DNA of 64,000 nucleotides, taken from positions 40,838 to 104,837 of the forward strand of contig WQVK01000001.1 of NCBI GenBank assembly GCA_009784025.1, in the 5' to 3' direction. Below are positions 7,568-16,871 of this stretch, one piece after another; position 1 is the stretch's first letter, and each line of letters opens with the position of its first letter. A program made the position numbers and the translations under genes. This stretch comes from Defluviitaleaceae bacterium (GTDB taxonomy: Bacteria > Bacillota > Clostridia > Lachnospirales > WQUN01). The notes beneath the pieces were generated by a model. The model searched no databases and was not told the origin of the DNA. It worked only from the letters and a program-made list of their open reading frames with translations.

Positions 7568-8899
7568 TTATTTTTTAACCTTAGCTACAAACTCAGCCAA
7601 CACATCAGTCAAATCCGGCTTGCCCAGCTCCTGCAGGCTGTAGTCCACCCGGGTGTTTGGCTTGTTTATTTTTATTATGCGGTTTAGGTCTATTGGCGTG
7701 GCTATTACCACAGAGTCACAGTCGGTTTTGTCTATTGTGGCGGCTAGGTCGCGCATTTGTTCTTCGCCGTAGCCCATGGCTGGTAGCAGGGTGCCTATAT
7801 GTGGGTATTTTTCGAAGGTTTCGGCCAGCTTGCCCACTGCTGTGCTGCGTGGGTCTACCATTTCTGCTGCCCCAAAGCGGCGTGCGGCTACTACGCCGGC
7901 GCCTATTTTCATTTCGCCGTGGGTTAGAGTTGGGCCGTCTTCTACCACTAGCACACGCTTGCCGCGGATTATCGCTGGGTCTTCTACGGTTAGGGTGCTG
8001 GCTGCTTCTATCACTGTTGCGGTTGGGTTTACCTTGTCTATATTGGCGCGCACAGTTTGGATATCTTCAAAGTTGGCGCTGTCTACCTTGTTTATTACTA
8101 CTACATCGGATATACGTAGGGTTACTTCGCCTGGGTAGTAGCTTACTTCGTGGCCGGGGCGGTGTGGGTCTGCCACGGTTACCATTAGGTCTGGCTTGTA
8201 GAAGGGGAAGTCGTTGTTGCCGCCATCCCATAGTATTACATCGCAGCCGTCTGGGTCGTTTTCTGCGGCGCGTAGTATTGCTTCGTAGTCTACACCGGCG
8301 TAAATTACATTGCCGCGGGCTATATGTGGCTCATATTCTTCCATTTCTTCTATGGTGCATTGATGCTTGGCCAAATCCTCTATGGTGGCAAAGCGTTGTA
8401 CTTTTTGGGCTTCTAGGTCCCCATAGGGCATGGGGTGGCGCACGGCAATTACCTTCAGGCCATGTTCCATAAGCACTTCAACTATGCGGCGCGAAGTCTG
8501 GCTTTTGCCGCAGCCTGTGCGGGTTGCGCCCACTGCTATCACTGGCTTGGTGCTTTTTATCATAGTGTTTTTATACCCCAGCAGCGAGAAATCTGCCCCG
8601 GCGGCGTTAACCTGGGCGCTAAGCGCCATTACATCCTGGTAAGAAACATCGCTGTATGAGAAAACACATTCATCTGCCTCAAGTTTTACAATCAGCGTTT
8701 CAAGCTCTTCCTGCGGGAAAATAGGAATCCCGTCTGGGTAAAGCTCTCCGGCCAAGCTTGCCGGGTATTTGCGCCCTGCAATGTCAGGAATCTGCGCGGC
8801 CGTAAAAGCCACCACCTGATAATCCCTATTACCCCTAAAAAAGGTATTGAAATTGTGAAAATCTCGCCCGGCTGCCCCGATAATAATAACTTTTTTCAT
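7568..8899 (-). CDS. cyclic 2,3-diphosphoglycerate synthetase-like GTPase
   Basis: A 443-residue protein of the family annotated as cyclic 2,3-diphosphoglycerate synthetase. An N-terminal Rossmann-like part (KKVIIIGAAGRDFHNFNTFF) is followed by a P-loop, GATRTGCGKSQ, near residue 123, and later VVVINKVD in the NKxD position. In archaea the enzyme makes a thermoprotectant; the role of bacterial relatives is not settled. The start follows AGGAGAGAGACAC. Family A copy 3 begins 27 bases upstream, so any promoter must lie in or beyond that element. It is transcribed alone. Confidence 0.8.
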   Translation of the reverse strand: MKKVIIIGAAGRDFHNFNTFFRGNRDYQVVAFTAAQIPDIAGRKYPASLAGELYPDGIPIFPQEELETLIVKLEADECVFSYSDVSYQDVMALSAQVNAAGADFSLLGYKNTMIKSTKPVIAVGATRTGCGKSQTSRRIVEVLMEHGLKVIAVRHPMPYGDLEAQKVQRFATIEDLAKHQCTIEEMEEYEPHIARGNVIYAGVDYEAILRAAENDPDGCDVILWDGGNNDFPFYKPDLMVTVADPHRPGHEVSYYPGEVTLRISDVVVINKVDSANFEDIQTVRANIDKVNPTATVIEAASTLTVEDPAIIRGKRVLVVEDGPTLTHGEMKIGAGVVAARRFGAAEMVDPRSTAVGKLAETFEKYPHIGTLLPAMGYGEEQMRDLAATIDKTDCDSVVIATPIDLNRIIKINKPNTRVDYSLQELGKPDLTDVLAEFVAKVKK

Positions 8900-8925
8900 G
8901 TGTCTCTCTCCTTTTTATATGATAT

Positions 8926-9039
8926 TACAGTGAAATAATTCGAAATTGGTCTCGTCTGTCGCGGCAAAACGCCTGAAACGTCTTGGCTCGGCGTTTCAAG
9001 TGCCGCCTGGCGAGACCGTTTCTCATTTATTTCGCTATA
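8926..9039. repeat. family A element, copy 3 (complete)
   Basis: Starts TACAGTGAAATAATTCGAAA, ends with the complement of TATAGCGAAATAAATGAGAA, and has the central GCCTGAAACG/CGTTTCAAG hairpin. It lies in the divergent region between the GTPase and ddh. Confidence 0.85.
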
Positions 9040-9098
9040 AAACCGCAGGGCTAGTCCCCGACGGCCTTTTTACTATAACACAACATTAGAAATAATGC

Positions 9099-9127
9099 TT
9101 GCAATTTGTCATAAATTTTACTAAAGT
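9099..9127 (+). promoter_or_regulatory. possible promoter of ddh
   Basis: TTGCAA, a 17-base spacer and TAAAGT, 40 bases before the ddh start. Both hexamers deviate from consensus, so this is tentative. Confidence 0.35.
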
Positions 9128-9166
9128 TAGGGGATAGTAGTAGAAATAAGAGGATGGTGCGGGTGT

Positions 9167-10054
9167 ATGGGTATGATTAAGGTTGCTATTGTTGGGTTTG
9201 GTAATATTGGTAGGGCGGCTTATGATGCTGTTGTTGCTGCGCCGGATATGGAGCTTGTTGGTGTTGTAGATACTGCGGCGGTTGATATGCCACATGGCGT
9301 GAGGCTGGCTGGGGATGTGGGCGAGCTTGGGGTCGTGGATTTAGCCTTGCTTTGCTTGCCGTCGCGGGCGGTGGCAGATGTGGCCGTTAAGCTGCTGGCG
9401 GCAGGGGTAAACACTGTAGATAGTTATGATATCCACGGGGATTTGTATGATGTACAGCAGCGGCTGGCCACGGCGGCTTTGGCCGGCGGGGCTGTAAGTG
9501 TGATTGGCGCAGGGTGGGACCCTGGGCTGGATTCTGTAATGCGTAATCTTTTAGAAGCCGCGTCGCCAAAGGGGATTACATTCACCAATTTTGGCCCTGG
9601 CATGAGCATGGGGCATACTGTGGCGGTAAAAGCCATAGCGGGGGTTAAAAAAGCTCTTTCTGTTACCATGCCTGTGGGGGCTGGAGTGCATAGGCGCATG
9701 GTTTATGTTGAAGTTGTAGATAAAAATGAATTCCCAGCCATAAGCGAGAAGATAAAAGGCGACCCGTATTTTGTGAAAGACGAAACCCATGTATTTTTGG
9801 TGGAAGATGTGGATAGCTTGAAAGATATGGGGCATGGGGTAAATATGACGCGCAAAGGGGTTTCTGGCGCTACAGATAATCAGATTTTTACCTTTGAGAT
9901 GCGTATAAACAATCCGGCTCTTACGGCGCAGCTTATGGCGGCGGCTGGCCGGGCAGCCATGCGCCAGCAGCCAGGCAGCTACACCATGATAGAGCTACCC
10001 CCGGTAGACTTGCTGCCCGGCGGCCGTGAAGCAGCCATCCGCAGGCTGGTATGA
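9167..10054 (+). CDS. ddh: meso-diaminopimelate D-dehydrogenase
   Basis: NADP-dependent diaminopimelate dehydrogenase, 295 residues, matching the usual length. It makes meso-DAP for lysine and peptidoglycan in one step from tetrahydrodipicolinate and ammonia. Visible features are the Rossmann motif VAIVGFGNIGRAA, CLPSRAV, and the conserved GAGWDPG segment near residue 110. The start is the ATG at 9167; a second ATG two codons later is also possible. Its last four bases ATGA overlap the start of the PfkB gene, so they are co-translated. An intact DAP pathway is consistent with a DAP-type cell wall. Confidence 0.92.
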   Translation: MGMIKVAIVGFGNIGRAAYDAVVAAPDMELVGVVDTAAVDMPHGVRLAGDVGELGVVDLALLCLPSRAVADVAVKLLAAGVNTVDSYDIHGDLYDVQQRLATAALAGGAVSVIGAGWDPGLDSVMRNLLEAASPKGITFTNFGPGMSMGHTVAVKAIAGVKKALSVTMPVGAGVHRRMVYVEVVDKNEFPAISEKIKGDPYFVKDETHVFLVEDVDSLKDMGHGVNMTRKGVSGATDNQIFTFEMRINNPALTAQLMAAAGRAAMRQQPGSYTMIELPPVDLLPGGREAAIRRLV

Positions 10055-10974
10055 TATATGTAGCCAGCCTAAACCCTTGTATAGACTGGCAGTACAGCCT
10101 GCCAAGCCTAAACCGTGGCGGGTTAAATCGCGTAAATTTTAACCGGCAAGATATAGGCGGCAAGGGCATAAATGTGGCCGGCTGCCTAAAAAATCTTGGC
10201 TTTGACCCTATGCTGGTTGGTTTTAATTTTTGGGAAAACGGCGGCCTTCTGATAGAAGAAATGGACCGGCGGGAAATCCGCCATAACCTAACCCCAGCAA
10301 AGGGCAGCATCCGGGTAAATATAAAGCTATATGAAAATTCCGGCGAAATGACAGAGCTTAACCAGCCCGGCGCAACCGTTACCGCCGCCGAAATAAAAGC
10401 CCTGCAAGAATCCATCCCCGGCAGCCAGTCAGATATCCTAGTGCTAAGCGGCAGCTACCCCGGCGGCGTGGACGCAGGCCTCTACGCCCAAATTTGCCAG
10501 GGCTATCCCGGCAAAACAATCATAGATGCAGAGGGCGAAGCCCTTCGCCTGGCCATATCGGCAAAGCCATTTGCCATCAAGCCAAATTTATTTGAGCTAA
10601 ACAGCAGCTTTGGTTTAAGCCTAAAAACCCCGGCAGAGATATATAAATTCTGCTGCCAGCAGTTGCTTTCTGCGGGGGTTAGCATGGTTTGTGTTTCCAT
10701 GGGAGCGAGTGGTGCGGTGCTGGCCACCAGCGAGGGCGGCTGGTTTTCTCCGGCTTTGCCTGTAACGGTAAAAGGCCTGCCCGGCGCAGGGGATAGCATG
10801 GTGGCTGCCATGGTTTACGCCATTGCCAGCGGCCTGCCCGTGGCAGAGTTCCTGCCTGCTATTATGGGGGCGGCCGCCGCCAGCGTAAGCAAGCCAGGTA
10901 CAGCCCTGTGCAATCTCGACGAAATGAGACAATTACAGGAAAATGTCTTGCAATTTCCCATAGAAGCTCTATAA
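10051..10974 (+). CDS. PfkB-family sugar kinase, 1-phosphofructokinase-like
   Basis: A 307-residue PfkB (ribokinase-like) kinase. The N-terminal NPCIDWQYSL and GGKGINVAGCLKNLG segments place it in the FruK/LacC (1-phosphofructokinase/tagatose-6-phosphate kinase) branch, and GLPGAGDSMVAAM carries the catalytic Asp of the GAGD motif. It overlaps ddh by ATGA. A fructose-type kinase with no PTS gene and coupled to DAP dehydrogenase is an unusual pairing, so its substrate may not be fructose-1-phosphate. Confidence 0.82.
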   Translation: MIYVASLNPCIDWQYSLPSLNRGGLNRVNFNRQDIGGKGINVAGCLKNLGFDPMLVGFNFWENGGLLIEEMDRREIRHNLTPAKGSIRVNIKLYENSGEMTELNQPGATVTAAEIKALQESIPGSQSDILVLSGSYPGGVDAGLYAQICQGYPGKTIIDAEGEALRLAISAKPFAIKPNLFELNSSFGLSLKTPAEIYKFCCQQLLSAGVSMVCVSMGASGAVLATSEGGWFSPALPVTVKGLPGAGDSMVAAMVYAIASGLPVAEFLPAIMGAAAASVSKPGTALCNLDEMRQLQENVLQFPIEAL

Positions 10975-11045
10975 TCTGCATAATGGGGCGATAGAAGGCT
11001 TTTTTCAAAATCGCGCTTTTCGATTTCAACAAAAATTACTTTTTC

Positions 11046-11152
11046 CACTAGGCTTCTTCCGAAATTATGCTTTTTAATTTCGGAAAAGTTACATTTTCAA
11101 TCTTTTGCTTCTTCTGGAATTGCATTTTTTGCAATTTCAGAAGAACTCTACT
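11046..11152. repeat. family C element, copy 2
   Basis: Starts CTAGGCTTCTTCCGAAATTA and ends with AGAAGAACTCTA. The two arms each form a hairpin (CCGAAATTA/TAATTTCGG and GGAATTGCA/TGCAATTTC) around the shared ACATTTTCAATCTTTTGCTT core. It lies in the relA leader. Confidence 0.8.
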
Positions 11153-11172
11153 CAAAACAATCCTGATGAAAA

Positions 11173-11207
11173 AATTCAGTTGATCGGAAATTCCGACCAA
11201 CTGAATT
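11173..11207. repeat. family B palindrome, copy 2
   Basis: A 35-bp palindrome with ends AATTCAG/CTGAATT and core TGATCGGAAATTCCGACCA, ending 13 bases before the relA ribosome binding site. It could form a hairpin in the relA leader. Confidence 0.85.
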
Positions 11208-11238
11208 GCAAAAATACCAAAAAGGAGGTGTGGGCAAA

Positions 11239-13449
11239 ATGAACGAAAAAAACGGCAAAACAGCAGCAGAGAATATGCGAATAATCGAGGCTTCTTACGA
11301 TAGGCTTATTGAAGAAATAAAATCATACCGCCCAAATTCCTCCCTGGATATGATAGACCGGGCCTACAGGCTTGCGGTTGCCGCCCACAACGGCCAATAC
11401 CGGGAATCTAGTGAGCCATTTGTGGTGCATCCCATAGAAGTTGCAATAATCCTGGCAAAAATACGTGCAGATATGGAATCCATCGCTGCCAGCATTTTGC
11501 ATGATGTGGTGGAGGATACTTCCCATACATTGGAGGATTTAACAGAGCAATTTGGCGACGATGTTGCCCTGCTGGTAGATGGCGTGACCAAGATAAGAAA
11601 AGTGGATTATGTATCCAAAACAGACGAACAAGCCGCCAATTACCGCAAAATGTTCTTGCATATGTCCAAAGATGTGCGGGTTCTACTGATAAAAATAGCA
11701 GACCGCCTGCACAACATGCGCACCCTAGATGCCCGCTCGCCAGACAAACAGTCTAAAGTGGGCAGCGAAACCCTAGAAATTTACGCACCTTTGGCCCATA
11801 AGCTGGGTATAGCCCACCTGCGCTACGAGCTAGAAGATTTAGGCTTTAAATATACAGACCGCGAGCAATACAACGAGCTAGCCCGTAAAGTAAAACTAAA
11901 ACAAACCGAGCGCCAAGAGCTAGTAGAAGAGCTGATAACCGAGATAAGACAACGCCTAGAGGCCGATGGCATAAAAGCCAAAGTTCAAGGCCGCGCAAAA
12001 AGATTCTACAGCACCTATAAGAAGATGATGCAAAAAACCAAAACCCTAGACGAAATACACGACTTGTACGCAGTGCGTGTTCTTGTGGACACAAAGGCAG
12101 AATGTTATGAGGTTTTGGGGCGGTTGCATGATATGTACACGCCAGTTTTCGGGCGGTTTAAGGATTATATTGGCACCAAAAAACCAAATGGATATCAATC
12201 GCTGCACACCACGCTAATTGGCAAAAGCCAGCCATTTGAGGTGCAGATACGCACCTTCGAGATGCATGATGTTGCAGAATACGGTATTGCCGCCCATTGG
12301 AAATACAAAGAAGGTGGCAAGGCCGCCAAGGATAAATGGTTGCAAGATATGATGAACTGGCAGCGAGATGTTGCCGATTCTGACGAATTTTTAAGCGTTC
12401 TAAAAATGGACCTTAACGCCTTCAAAACGCATATTTATTGCTTTAGCCCCACGGGTGATGTTTACCAGCTTATAGAGGGTGCCACAGTTATAGACTTCGC
12501 CTACGCAATCCACTCTGCCCTAGGCAACCGCATGGTGGGTGCCAGGGTAAACGGCAAAATAGTGCCACTAGAATACGAGCTACACACCGGAGACAGGGTA
12601 GAAATACTAGAAAGCCAAAACTCCAAAGGCCCAAACCGCGACTGGCTGCAAATTGTAAAAACCCCACAGGCGCGCAACAAAATCACTCAATGGTATAACA
12701 AGGAAAACCGCGGCGTTAACATCCAAAGGGGCCGCGCCACCTTAGAAGAAGCCGCAAAAGCGGCCAATATCCCCCTAGACGAAATGCTAAAAGACGGGCG
12801 CACCATAACAGTGCTAGAGCGGTTCAATTGCAGAACCCTAGACCAGTTATACGCCCTTATTGGCGTGGGCGGGATCAAAGAAAAAGTAGTAGCCAACTTC
12901 ATACAAAGGGAATACGAAAAATCCCTGCCACCCATGACAGACGCAGAAGTGGCGCAATCCATACTAGACGCTGCCCCCAAAAAGGAAACCAAAAACAAGG
13001 GTAATATCGTGGTAAAAGGCGTGGGTGACACAGATTATCGCTTTGGCAAATGCTGCAGCCCCCTACCCGGCGACGAAATAACCGGCTATGTAACACGCGG
13101 CCGCGGCCTTACAATCCATCGCACAGATTGCATTAACATCACCCATATGGACGAGCTGGACCGCAAGCGGCTTATAGACGCCCACTGGCAAGTGCGAGAT
13201 AAATCTGGCACAACCTACCATGCAGACCTGCGCTTCGCCTGCGAACGGCGGGAAGGCTTGCTGCTAAATGTAATCCGCGTGCTTAACGACGAAAAAGTGC
13301 GGGCATCATCCGTAAGCGCCCGGGAAGTACAATCCGAAACCATAGTAAATATCGGCATAGAAATATTCGATGGCGAGCATTTAAATCATCTTACCACCAA
13401 GCTTAAAACCGAGCTTGGGGCTTACGATATAACCAGGTTAAATGCATGA
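11239..13449 (+). CDS. relA: bifunctional (p)ppGpp synthetase/hydrolase Rel/SpoT
   Basis: Long RSH protein, 736 residues, the usual length. In order: HD hydrolase domain with HDVVEDT near residue 88, RelA/SpoT synthetase domain (about 225-345), TGS domain (about 390-450), a zinc-finger-like region with GKCCSPLPGD near 602, and a C-terminal ACT domain from about 660. An intact HD box indicates both synthesis and hydrolysis, as in the single Rel of most Firmicutes. The start follows AAAGGAGGTGTGGGCAAA. hemZ overlaps it by ATGA. Confidence 0.95.
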   Translation: MNEKNGKTAAENMRIIEASYDRLIEEIKSYRPNSSLDMIDRAYRLAVAAHNGQYRESSEPFVVHPIEVAIILAKIRADMESIAASILHDVVEDTSHTLEDLTEQFGDDVALLVDGVTKIRKVDYVSKTDEQAANYRKMFLHMSKDVRVLLIKIADRLHNMRTLDARSPDKQSKVGSETLEIYAPLAHKLGIAHLRYELEDLGFKYTDREQYNELARKVKLKQTERQELVEELITEIRQRLEADGIKAKVQGRAKRFYSTYKKMMQKTKTLDEIHDLYAVRVLVDTKAECYEVLGRLHDMYTPVFGRFKDYIGTKKPNGYQSLHTTLIGKSQPFEVQIRTFEMHDVAEYGIAAHWKYKEGGKAAKDKWLQDMMNWQRDVADSDEFLSVLKMDLNAFKTHIYCFSPTGDVYQLIEGATVIDFAYAIHSALGNRMVGARVNGKIVPLEYELHTGDRVEILESQNSKGPNRDWLQIVKTPQARNKITQWYNKENRGVNIQRGRATLEEAAKAANIPLDEMLKDGRTITVLERFNCRTLDQLYALIGVGGIKEKVVANFIQREYEKSLPPMTDAEVAQSILDAAPKKETKNKGNIVVKGVGDTDYRFGKCCSPLPGDEITGYVTRGRGLTIHRTDCINITHMDELDRKRLIDAHWQVRDKSGTTYHADLRFACERREGLLLNVIRVLNDEKVRASSVSAREVQSETIVNIGIEIFDGEHLNHLTTKLKTELGAYDITRLNA

Positions 13450-14888
13450 TTGCAATCGGGCTTAACCATGGCGGCACCCATGAAGTACAAACAGTTGTGC
13501 AGGTGTTTTTCCCCGGCCAGGGGATTAGAATTTGTGCACAGGGTGAAACCCCATCACAGGGCTTTTTTGTAAAATCAACAGTAGACGAACGCTTCGCCCA
13601 TGGCCATGTGTACCGGGATGGCCTGCTAATTAGCGAACATAGCATACCCCTGACAAATTTGCCAGTTTACCTTAACAAGAAGCGCGTGGTGATGCTTGCT
13701 TTGTACCACGCATTGCAGGCGGCAGTGGGGGCATACACCCCATGGGGTGCCCTTACCGGGATAAGGCCATCGCGAATGGTACGAGAGCTAATGGATGCTG
13801 GTTTTGCCAGCGAAAAGATTATCCATGTGCTGGCAGAGCCTTTTTGCGTAACCGAGCCCAAAGCGCGGTTGGCGTTGCAAGTTGCCCATAATGAAAGGCG
13901 CGTTACAGAGGCGATTTTCGCCGGGGGCGGCCATCCTGTTGGTATATATTTGGGGTTGCCGTTTTGCCCCACCCGCTGCGTGTATTGCTCGTTCAATATG
14001 GCGCACCGGGCGGCTCGGCCAGAAGAAATGGCTGCCTACGTGCATGTTCTAAAGCAAGAATGCCACGAAAAAGCACAGCAGCTTGCCCAGATGGGTGGCA
14101 GGGTATCGTCTATTTATATAGGTGGAGGCACGCCCACAGCCTTGCCAGATGCTTTGCTGGCGGATGTGCTGGCCATAGTGGCGCAGGAATTTGGGGCGGC
14201 GCCAGAGTTTACAGTAGAAGCAGGGCGGCCAGACACCATAACCCAAGCCAACCTAGACATAATGAAGGCCGCAGGGGTAACCCGCATAGCAATAAACCCC
14301 CAAACCCTAAACGATAAAACGCTAAAATTCATAGGCCGCGGCCATGACGCTGCGGATTTTTTCCGGGCATTTAGCATGGCGCGGGCAGCCGGTTTTAACC
14401 TGATTAACACGGATATTATCGTGGGGCTGCCAGGGGAAACCGCAACGGATATCCGCCGCACCATGGAAGCCTTAGCAACAGTAGCCCCAGAAAATATTAC
14501 AGTGCATACCCTAGCCGTAAAGCGGGCATCTCTGCTGATAGAAAACATAACCGACTACCCACTGCCCACAGCCCAAGCCACAGAAGAAATGTTAGCGATA
14601 GCCGCGGAAGAAACACAAAAAATGGGCCAAGCCCCATACTACCTATACCGCCAAAAAAACATGGTGGGCATGTTCGAAAATGTAGGCTATGCCCGCCTCG
14701 GCCAAGAATGTTCATACAATGTAGGCATGATGGCCGAAACCCAAACCGTACTAGGCATGGGCGCAGGCGCAGTAAGCAAATTTGTAACTGGGGATAAAAT
14801 AAGCCGGGAATTTAACCATAAGAACCCGGAACATTACGTTAGAACTGTCAGAGGCCTTGCCGACCACACCTCCACCCGCTTTTCATAA
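13446..14888 (+). CDS. hemZ: HemZ-type radical SAM protein (coproporphyrinogen III dehydrogenase-like)
   Basis: A 480-residue radical SAM enzyme of the HemZ branch of the HemN/HemW family. The SAM cluster is C174-x3-C178-x2-C181 (CPTRCVYCSF), followed by GGGTPT and the C-terminal part typical of HemN-like proteins. The first 165 residues, before the cluster, are the extra domain that marks HemZ. It overlaps relA by ATGA. Family members are annotated as oxygen-independent coproporphyrinogen dehydrogenases, but a HemW-like haem-handling role cannot be excluded because no other haem genes are near. Confidence 0.85.
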   Translation: MIAIGLNHGGTHEVQTVVQVFFPGQGIRICAQGETPSQGFFVKSTVDERFAHGHVYRDGLLISEHSIPLTNLPVYLNKKRVVMLALYHALQAAVGAYTPWGALTGIRPSRMVRELMDAGFASEKIIHVLAEPFCVTEPKARLALQVAHNERRVTEAIFAGGGHPVGIYLGLPFCPTRCVYCSFNMAHRAARPEEMAAYVHVLKQECHEKAQQLAQMGGRVSSIYIGGGTPTALPDALLADVLAIVAQEFGAAPEFTVEAGRPDTITQANLDIMKAAGVTRIAINPQTLNDKTLKFIGRGHDAADFFRAFSMARAAGFNLINTDIIVGLPGETATDIRRTMEALATVAPENITVHTLAVKRASLLIENITDYPLPTAQATEEMLAIAAEETQKMGQAPYYLYRQKNMVGMFENVGYARLGQECSYNVGMMAETQTVLGMGAGAVSKFVTGDKISREFNHKNPEHYVRTVRGLADHTSTRFS

Positions 14889-14985
14889 GGTTCGCTTCGC
14901 GAACCCGGCACGACCTGCCGCCCGATTTCTTTCGGGCTGCATTTGAAAAAAGCGGGGCAAAAACTTTAATATTGGGATTATGGAG
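14884..14985. repeat. composite C/D-type repeat after hemZ
   Basis: Contains GGTTCGCTTCGCGAACC, a CCCG..CGGGC pair, and AAAAACTTTAATATTGGGA, a family D end. It overlaps the hemZ stop region and can fold into several hairpins, so it may serve as terminator. Confidence 0.55.
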
Positions 14986-14994
14986 GCGGGCGAT

Positions 14995-15432
14995 ATGATT
15001 GAGGCTGAGCGTTGCCATATAGGAAGGACAACTTGCAGGGATATCTCTGGGATATGGGCATTGTACCGCGCGGTGGATGTTTGGGCTTATTTAGGCGGAA
15101 GGCGCGGGTTGCGGCGAAGTATAGCTGGGGTTGTATCGAGGGTTTTCCCGGGTGAGGGCTGCTTATATTGGACTGTGCGATGCAGCGATACAGGCGCTTT
15201 TCTGGGGAATGTTTCTCTTGGCCCGCATCATGACGAGGAGCATACAGAGGTTTCGTATGAATTTTTGCCCGCGGCGTGGGGGAAAGGTTATGCCACAGAG
15301 GCGGTGGGCGCGGCAGAAACCCAGGCCGCCAATGCTGCCTCTTGCGCCATGCTTCACAAGCTTGGATTTCGCGAAGCACAGCGGGTGAACCGCTTTGGCG
15401 AGGCACAAATTATCTTTATAATCAAAAAATAA
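14995..15432 (+). CDS. GNAT-fold acetyltransferase, internally shortened
   Basis: RimJ/RimL-like GNAT protein, 145 residues against the usual 170-180. The acetyl-CoA loop is recognisable as WGKGYATEAV and the C-terminal NAASCAMLHKLGF is typical. The 20-odd residues that normally lie between them, covering helix 3 and strand 5, are reduced to about 7. By comparison with the GNAT at 61257, about 16 residues are missing in frame. The start follows GGAGGCGGGCGAT. It may be inactive despite the open frame. Confidence 0.65.
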   Translation: MIEAERCHIGRTTCRDISGIWALYRAVDVWAYLGGRRGLRRSIAGVVSRVFPGEGCLYWTVRCSDTGAFLGNVSLGPHHDEEHTEVSYEFLPAAWGKGYATEAVGAAETQAANAASCAMLHKLGFREAQRVNRFGEAQIIFIIKK

Positions 15433-15500
15433 AGTTTTTTGTCAAACTTTTTTTCAAAAAAGTTTGTGGGTGTGGGCAAAGCCCACGGTCTTAATCAACA
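15430..15500. repeat. family D module before hisS
   Basis: AAAGTTTTTTGTCAAAC, a run of T, CAAAAAAGTTTG, then GTGGGCAAAGCCCACGGTCTTA. The GTGGGC/GCCCAC hairpin and AAACTTT/AAAGTTT arms recur after GH51-yraN and elsewhere. Confidence 0.6.
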
Positions 15501-15515
15501 AAAGGAGCGATAAAA

Positions 15516-16769
15516 ATGATTCAGGCACCTAAGGGAACTAGAGATGTTTATGGCGTAGAGATGCAACTATGGCGGCATGTGGAGGATTTGATACGTGAAA
15601 TTACCACGGCGTACCGCTATCAGGAGATTCGCACGCCTATTTTTGAGCCTACAGAGCTGTTTTTGCGGGGAGTGGGTGAGACTACGGATATCGTGCAGAA
15701 GGAAATGTACACCTTCCTAGATAAGGGCGGGCGCAGCATGACCCTGCGGCCAGAAGGCACTGCCGGGGTAGCACGGTCTTATATAGAGCGCGGGATTGCC
15801 AGCACGCCACAGCCTACTAAGCAATGGTATTTGGGGCCGATTTTCCGCTACGAGCAGCCACAGGCTGGCAGGTATAGGCAGCATTTCCAGTTTGGTGTGG
15901 AGGTGTTTGGTGGCACTAGCGCGGCTACAGAGGCAGAAGTAATTTCCTTGGGATGGACGCTGCTTAATAGGCTTGGGGTGCGGGATGTAACGCTGCACCT
16001 AAACAGCATTGGCTGCCCGGGCTGTCGCAAGTTGTACCATGAAGCGCTACGGGCGTTTATCGACGCAAAAATGGATTCCCTTTGCGGGCTTTGCCGCCAG
16101 CGTATAGAGAAAAACCCGCTGCGGGTGCTGGATTGCAAGACCCCTAGCTGCAAAGAGCATCTAAAAGATGCGCCATCTGTGCTGGATTCTTTGGATGAGG
16201 AATGTGCAGGGCATTTTCAAGGCCTGCAACAGCTGCTTAAAACCTTTGAAATCCCCTTTGTGATAGACCCAAGGGTGGTGCGGGGGCTAGATTATTACAC
16301 CCGCACGGTGTTTGAGTTTATCACCGCAGAAGGCCTAACAGTGCTAGGCGGCGGGCGTTACGACGGCCTGATAGAGCAAGTTGGCGGCCAGCATACGCCG
16401 GGGGTAGGTTTTGGCATGGGCATGGAGCGGCTGGTAAATATGCTGCAAGCCCAGCAGTTCCAACCGACGGAAACCCTTTCGCCCCAAATATTTATAGGCC
16501 ATGCAGACGAAGCCGGAGAACGCAAGGCCCAAGAGCTTGTGTACTTTTTGCGCCAGGCAGGCGTGAAAGCCGAGGGTGACTTGCTAAACCGCTCTGTGAA
16601 GGCCCAAATGAAATACGCCAGCAAAATAAACGCTGCCCATACCATGATAATAGGCGGCAACGAACTGGAAAACGCGAGCGCAAACGTGAAAAATATGGAA
16701 ACCGGCGAGGCCGAGCCAGTACAGTTTGACAATTTGCTAAAATTTTTAGAGACTAAAGCGGTAGTTTGA
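15516..16769 (+). CDS. hisS: histidine--tRNA ligase
   Basis: Class II aminoacyl-tRNA synthetase, 417 residues, typical HisRS length. Visible are the start MIQAPKGTRDVYG, class II motif 2 as FRYEQPQAGRYRQ near residues 110-123, the HisRS-specific VRGLDYYTRTVFE near 252, the motif 3 region GVGFGMGMERL, and a C-terminal anticodon-binding domain from about 325. The start follows AAAGGAGCGATAAAA. No T-box leader can be seen upstream, where a family D repeat lies instead. Confidence 0.96.
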   Translation: MIQAPKGTRDVYGVEMQLWRHVEDLIREITTAYRYQEIRTPIFEPTELFLRGVGETTDIVQKEMYTFLDKGGRSMTLRPEGTAGVARSYIERGIASTPQPTKQWYLGPIFRYEQPQAGRYRQHFQFGVEVFGGTSAATEAEVISLGWTLLNRLGVRDVTLHLNSIGCPGCRKLYHEALRAFIDAKMDSLCGLCRQRIEKNPLRVLDCKTPSCKEHLKDAPSVLDSLDEECAGHFQGLQQLLKTFEIPFVIDPRVVRGLDYYTRTVFEFITAEGLTVLGGGRYDGLIEQVGGQHTPGVGFGMGMERLVNMLQAQQFQPTETLSPQIFIGHADEAGERKAQELVYFLRQAGVKAEGDLLNRSVKAQMKYASKINAAHTMIIGGNELENASANVKNMETGEAEPVQFDNLLKFLETKAVV

Positions 16770-16871
16770 AGATAGAAATTAAATTTACATGTAAAATATT
16801 CTTTAACAATGGCGTAAGTCCGGGCTTTTTTGGCTATCACAACATCATTTTCGCATCAAAACGCCATAAAA

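Noticed and set aside
15430..15515. T-box riboswitch before hisS
   Set aside because: The leader is a family D repeat and lacks T-box, specifier-loop and antiterminator features.
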